This document shows, piece after piece, positions 11,333 through 13,721 of a DNA stretch of 13,721 bases. This DNA comes from Actinomycetota bacterium (GTDB taxonomy: Bacteria; Actinomycetota; Thermoleophilia; Solirubrobacterales; Solirubrobacteraceae). The notes under the pieces are model-generated. The model searched no databases and was not told where the DNA came from. It was given only the letters and a program-made list of their open reading frames with translations. Position 1 is the stretch's first letter. The number at the start of each line of letters is the position of its first letter. The DNA lies in NCBI GenBank assembly GCA_005788585.1, contig SYBY01000313.1, positions 1-13,721 of the forward strand, read 5' to 3'. The position numbers and the translations under genes were made by a program.

Positions 11333-12256
11333 GTGGGCGACGTCACGATCCTCGGGCCGCATCCACTGCTCTCCATCAACGTCGAACGGCACCCCGACGG
11401 CGCCGACGAGATCCACCTGCACCCGGCCGGGCAGGGCGTGTGGGTCGCGCGCATGGCCGTGGCGCTGGGCGCGCATCCGGTGATGTGCGGGTACCTGGGC
11501 GGCGAGACCGGCGCGATCCTCGGCCCGCTCATCGACGCGCTGCCGTGCGCGCGCCGCATGGTCACCACGGCGACGGAGAGCGGGTCCTACGTCTATGACC
11601 GCCGCACCGGTGCGCGCGACCCGATCGCGCACGCCCTGAGCCCGCCGCCGGACCGCCACGAGATCGACGACCTCGTGGCGGCAACGGTCGCGTCGGCGCT
11701 GCAGACGCGGCTGCTCGTGCTGTGCAATCCGTACCCAGGTGACGCGCTGGGCCCGGAGGTCTATGAGCGGATCGCCGCCGACGCGCATGCCCACGGCGTC
11801 CGGGTGCTCGCCGACCTCTCGAGCCCGCGCCTGGACGGTGCGCTGCGCGGAGGGGTGGACCTCGTGAAGATCAACGACTGGGAACTCGCCGAGTTCGTGG
11901 CCGGCTCGGTCGGTGAGGACGGCGAGCTCGTCGCGGCGGTCGGCCGGATCCGGGAGCACGGGGTCGGCACGGTCGTCATCACGCGCGGAGAGCACCCGGC
12001 CGCGGTCTTCTCAGGTGACGAGCGCTGGGAGCTCGCCGCGCCGTCATTCGACCACGGCTTCCGCGAGGGCTGCGGCGACTCGATGATGGGTGCGACCGCC
12101 GCGGTCATGGCCGCGGGTGGCGACTGGCGTGAGGCGCTGACCGTGGGTGCCGCCGCGGGCGCCACGAACTTCCTGCGCCGCGGCCTGGGGACCGGTGACG
12201 CCGGCACGATCCGCGAGCTGGCGTCCTCGGTGAAGCTCGTCAGAACGGCGGGGTGA
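11333..12256 (+). CDS. PfkB-family carbohydrate kinase
   Basis: From the GTG at 11333 the protein has 307 residues, the usual length for ribokinase/PfkB enzymes. It phosphorylates a sugar, sugar phosphate or nucleoside with ATP in the cytoplasm. Visible marks are PAGQGVWVARMAVALGA (31-47) with GYLGGETG (53-60), corresponding to the N-terminal PfkB signature. VKINDWELAEF (178-188) corresponds to the family's KPN-x-x-E segment. The anion hole and catalytic base are EGCGDSMMGA (245-254, Asp249). The first signature lacks the usual GG-x-x-N form and looks closest to the 1-phosphofructokinase/tagatose-6-phosphate group, so the substrate cannot be named. The frame is open to 11177 but that part overlaps the UbiB-like gene in another frame. 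The GTG lies 13 bases after that gene's stop and has only a weak AGG upstream. It overlaps the convergent PHP gene by 17 bases. Confidence 0.85.
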   Translation: MGDVTILGPHPLLSINVERHPDGADEIHLHPAGQGVWVARMAVALGAHPVMCGYLGGETGAILGPLIDALPCARRMVTTATESGSYVYDRRTGARDPIAHALSPPPDRHEIDDLVAATVASALQTRLLVLCNPYPGDALGPEVYERIAADAHAHGVRVLADLSSPRLDGALRGGVDLVKINDWELAEFVAGSVGEDGELVAAVGRIREHGVGTVVITRGEHPAAVFSGDERWELAAPSFDHGFREGCGDSMMGATAAVMAAGGDWREALTVGAAAGATNFLRRGLGTGDAGTIRELASSVKLVRTAG

Positions 12257-12965
12257 CGTCCTCGCCCGCGAGGATGGCGCGCGGCCCCTCGTGGGCGATC
12301 CACTCCATGTGCGGCGCGAGCTTGGGGATCCGGGCCAGCGCTGCGAGGCCCTCCGACACGGTCGCGGTCCGCCCGAAGCGCGCGGAGTGCGCGTCGCTGC
12401 TGACGACATGCACGAGCCCCCGTGCGGCCCACTCGAGCATGGTTTGCCCGGCATCGCCGCCGGGGAGGTAGGCGGCGGTCACCTGGACAAGTGCGCCGCG
12501 CGCGACGAGGGCCGCGAGCCGGTCCGCGGCGTCGGCGCCCGCGTGGCGCTCGGGGTGCGCGATGACGCAGCGCACGTCCCGGGCGTGGAGGGCGTCCACG
12601 GTCGCCTCGAGCGCGTCGTCCATCGGGCCCGGCCCGGGTTCGAGCAGGATCCAGCGTCCGCCGCCGCCGAGCGTGACGGCGTGTAGTTCGTCGTCGGTCA
12701 GCCGGTCGCAGTCCGGCGCGGCGACCTCGCCCCCGGTGACGACCTTCACCGCCAGTCCCTCAGCGAGGATCGCGGCGTTCAGCGCGGCGACGCGTTCCGG
12801 CAGCTCGTCGAGGACGACATCGTGGTCGGAGCGGATGTGCGGGGTCGCCGCGATCATGCCGACCGCGTCGGCATCGGCCTGCCGCGCCATCGCGAGACTG
12901 TCCTCGAGGTCTCCCGCACCGTCGTCGATGCCGGGGAGGATGTGGCAGTGCAGGTCGTAGCGCAC
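12240..12965 (-). CDS. PHP-domain tyrosine-protein phosphatase (CpsB/YwqE type)
   Basis: This 241-residue protein is a metal-dependent PHP-fold phosphatase of the CpsB/YwqE class. These remove phosphate from tyrosines of BY-kinases that control capsule and exopolysaccharide export. All metal-binding motifs are visible: DLHCHILPGIDDGA (4-17, His6 and His8), ATPHIRSDH (40-48, His43), GGEVA (78-82, Glu80), CVIAHPERH (133-141, His137) and VSSDAHSARFG (188-198, Asp191 and His193). The length is normal. It starts with GTG at 12965, 9 bases after the DUF2892 gene stop on the same strand, without a clear Shine-Dalgarno, so it probably relies on read-through translation from that gene. No tyrosine kinase or polysaccharide gene lies in the window, so the target is unknown. 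Histidinol phosphatase is a less likely alternative. Confidence 0.9.
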   Translation of the reverse strand: MRYDLHCHILPGIDDGAGDLEDSLAMARQADADAVGMIAATPHIRSDHDVVLDELPERVAALNAAILAEGLAVKVVTGGEVAAPDCDRLTDDELHAVTLGGGGRWILLEPGPGPMDDALEATVDALHARDVRCVIAHPERHAGADAADRLAALVARGALVQVTAAYLPGGDAGQTMLEWAARGLVHVVSSDAHSARFGRTATVSEGLAALARIPKLAPHMEWIAHEGPRAILAGEDVTPPF

Positions 12966-12974
12966 GAGGGCGGG

Positions 12975-13202
12975 CTACATCGTCCGGTGCGGGGTCGTCC
13001 CGGGCCGCGCGCAGGTGGAGACGCCGAAGGGGACGTACAGCGGGCAGGAACCGATCGCGGCGGTCAGCAGCATGACGCCCGCGAGGGCGACGAGCACGAC
13101 TCCGACGACCGTGGAGTTCACGACGACCAGCGCCAGGATGAGCAGCAGCGGTGCGACGACGACGCGAACGATGCGGTCCGCGGTTCCCATGTTCTGGGGC
13201 AT
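12975..13202 (-). CDS. DUF2892 (YgaP-like) small membrane protein
   Basis: The 75-residue protein has a short N-terminus reading MGTADRIVRV (5-14), then two membrane segments (about 13-29 and 32-49). The family motif GSCPLYVPFGVSTC (51-64), with Cys53 and Cys64, follows. This matches DUF2892 (PF11127), inner-membrane proteins sometimes found with rhodanese domains. No rhodanese is present here and the function is not known. The ATG at 13202 is preceded by AGAGGAG at 7 bases, a good ribosome-binding site, so longer frames upstream are not real. It is the first gene of a probable two-gene unit with the PHP phosphatase. Confidence 0.85.
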   Translation of the reverse strand: MPQNMGTADRIVRVVVAPLLLILALVVVNSTVVGVVLVALAGVMLLTAAIGSCPLYVPFGVSTCARPGTTPHRTM

Positions 13203-13268
13203 GACGGGCTCCTCTCGATGTCCTGCACGCATCGTTCCCGCGCCGCTGGCCGGGTGCATCCGTGCGCC

Positions 13269-13287
13269 CCCGTGATCAGAGCACGGG
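13269..13287 (-). terminator. Weak hairpin downstream of the CoA-transferase gene
   Basis: CCCGTG (13269-13274) and CACGGG (13282-13287) form a 6-base stem with a 7-base loop, 13 bases beyond the CoA-transferase stop. No T-run follows on the minus strand. It may end transcription of that gene before the DUF2892 promoter, but could be chance. Confidence 0.25.
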
Positions 13288-13300
13288 AGAGTACGGCTGC

Positions 13301-13720
13301 TCAGCCGACGGGCGACTCCACGCCCCAGGCGGCGAGCGCATCCTCGGCGCTGGGTGCGTCGCGGAGCTCGCTCGGGGTGCGATCGAACCGCGGTGCGGGC
13401 GCGGGCTGCACGACCCCGCCGCGTTCGATGAACGTCCCGCGCGCGACGTTGTGTGGGTGCTCGTGCGCGTCGCCGAACCCGTAGACCGCGGTGGCGCAGG
13501 CCTCGGCCGGCTCGAGGATCGCGGCCCACTCGTCGCGGGTCTTCGTGGCGATGACCGACGCGAGGCGTTCCTTGAACTCAGGCCAGCGGGCCATGTCGAA
13601 CTGCGGCATCTCCTCGGCGGGGATCTCCAGCAGGCGCAGCAGCTCCGCGTAGAACTGCGGCTCGATCGCGCCGATGGCGACGTGGCCGCCGTCCTTGGCC
13701 TCGTAGACCTCGTAGAAGTG
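13301..13720 (-). CDS. CaiB/BaiF CoA-transferase (alpha-methylacyl-CoA racemase type), C-terminal part
   Basis: The frame is open to the window end, so only the last 139 residues are seen. They begin HFYEVYEAKDGGHVAIGAIE (first 20), followed by QFYAELLRLL. This is the family III CoA-transferase / AMACR segment that usually reads yDG-x-hvavGaiE-x-qFya. TRDEWAAILEPAEACATAV and the HPHNVARGTF region are also typical of the closing domain, which grips the CoA. The enzyme either epimerises 2-methylacyl-CoA esters or moves CoA between acids. It fits with the two acyl-CoA dehydrogenases in the window as part of lipid, steroid or branched-acid catabolism. The catalytic Asp lies upstream, outside the window. 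Confidence 0.9.
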   Translation of the reverse strand, partial: HFYEVYEAKDGGHVAIGAIEPQFYAELLRLLEIPAEEMPQFDMARWPEFKERLASVIATKTRDEWAAILEPAEACATAVYGFGDAHEHPHNVARGTFIERGGVVQPAPAPRFDRTPSELRDAPSAEDALAAWGVESPVG

Positions 13721-13721
13721 C

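Noticed and set aside
1..13721. CRISPR array, tRNA/rRNA, insertion sequence or prophage
   Set aside because: I saw no regularly spaced direct repeats, cloverleaf or rRNA-like sequence, transposase or integrase motifs, or composition change along the window.

Overview
The window is a gene-dense stretch of a high-GC (by eye about 70%) actinobacterial chromosome. Codons end almost always in G or C, GTG starts occur, and long false ORFs lie antisense to the real genes. Several things suggest class Thermoleophilia (Solirubrobacterales or Patulibacter-like): the secreted PD40 protein with a small Cys-containing tail, the density of acyl-CoA genes, and the DUF2892 and VOC proteins. That placement is inference and a marker-gene tree would settle it. 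I see no rRNA, tRNA, CRISPR array, insertion sequence or phage gene. No gene-free stretch exceeds about 190 bases.

Layout. Positions 2-1032 (+) hold the 3' part of an ACAD10/11-like acyl-CoA dehydrogenase, translationally coupled to a SemiSWEET-type sugar transporter. Positions 1033-2268 (-) encode a secreted PD40 beta-propeller protein. Positions 2405-3496 (+) encode a YbhN/UPF0104 membrane protein. Positions 3500-3865 (-) encode a small VOC protein, and 3978-4259 (+) a cysteine-free HesB/IscA-fold protein. Positions 4256-6801 (-) form a two-gene operon: a phosphotransferase fused to a DUF6285 domain, followed with a 4-base overlap by an acyl-CoA dehydrogenase. Positions 6905-7300 (+) encode a cupin and 7403-7990 (-) a second VOC protein. 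Positions 8180-9831 (+) are a glnK-amt operon. Positions 9930-11319 (+) hold an ABC1/UbiB-family kinase-like gene interrupted by a one-base frameshift, followed at 11333-12256 by a PfkB-family kinase. Positions 12240-13202 (-) encode a PHP-type tyrosine phosphatase and, upstream of it, a DUF2892 membrane protein. Positions 13301-13720 (-) are the 3' part of a CaiB/BaiF CoA-transferase (AMACR type).

How the genes work together. The strongest theme is acyl-CoA catabolism. The kinase-DUF6285 plus dehydrogenase pair looks like a compact version of the levulinate/4-hydroxyacyl-CoA route (LvaA, LvaB, LvaC; mammalian ACAD10/11), in which a 4-hydroxyacyl-CoA is phosphorylated and the phosphate is then eliminated by a dehydrogenase-fold enzyme. 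The second theme is ammonium uptake. Both partners there carry non-canonical key residues: the PII protein has no Tyr51 and the transporter has Glu in place of the first pore His.

Non-coding structure. There are three clean inverted repeats in promoter-like positions: 2390-2403, 3881-3911 and 9870-9899. Convergent gene pairs are packed unusually tightly, meeting or overlapping at their stop codons.
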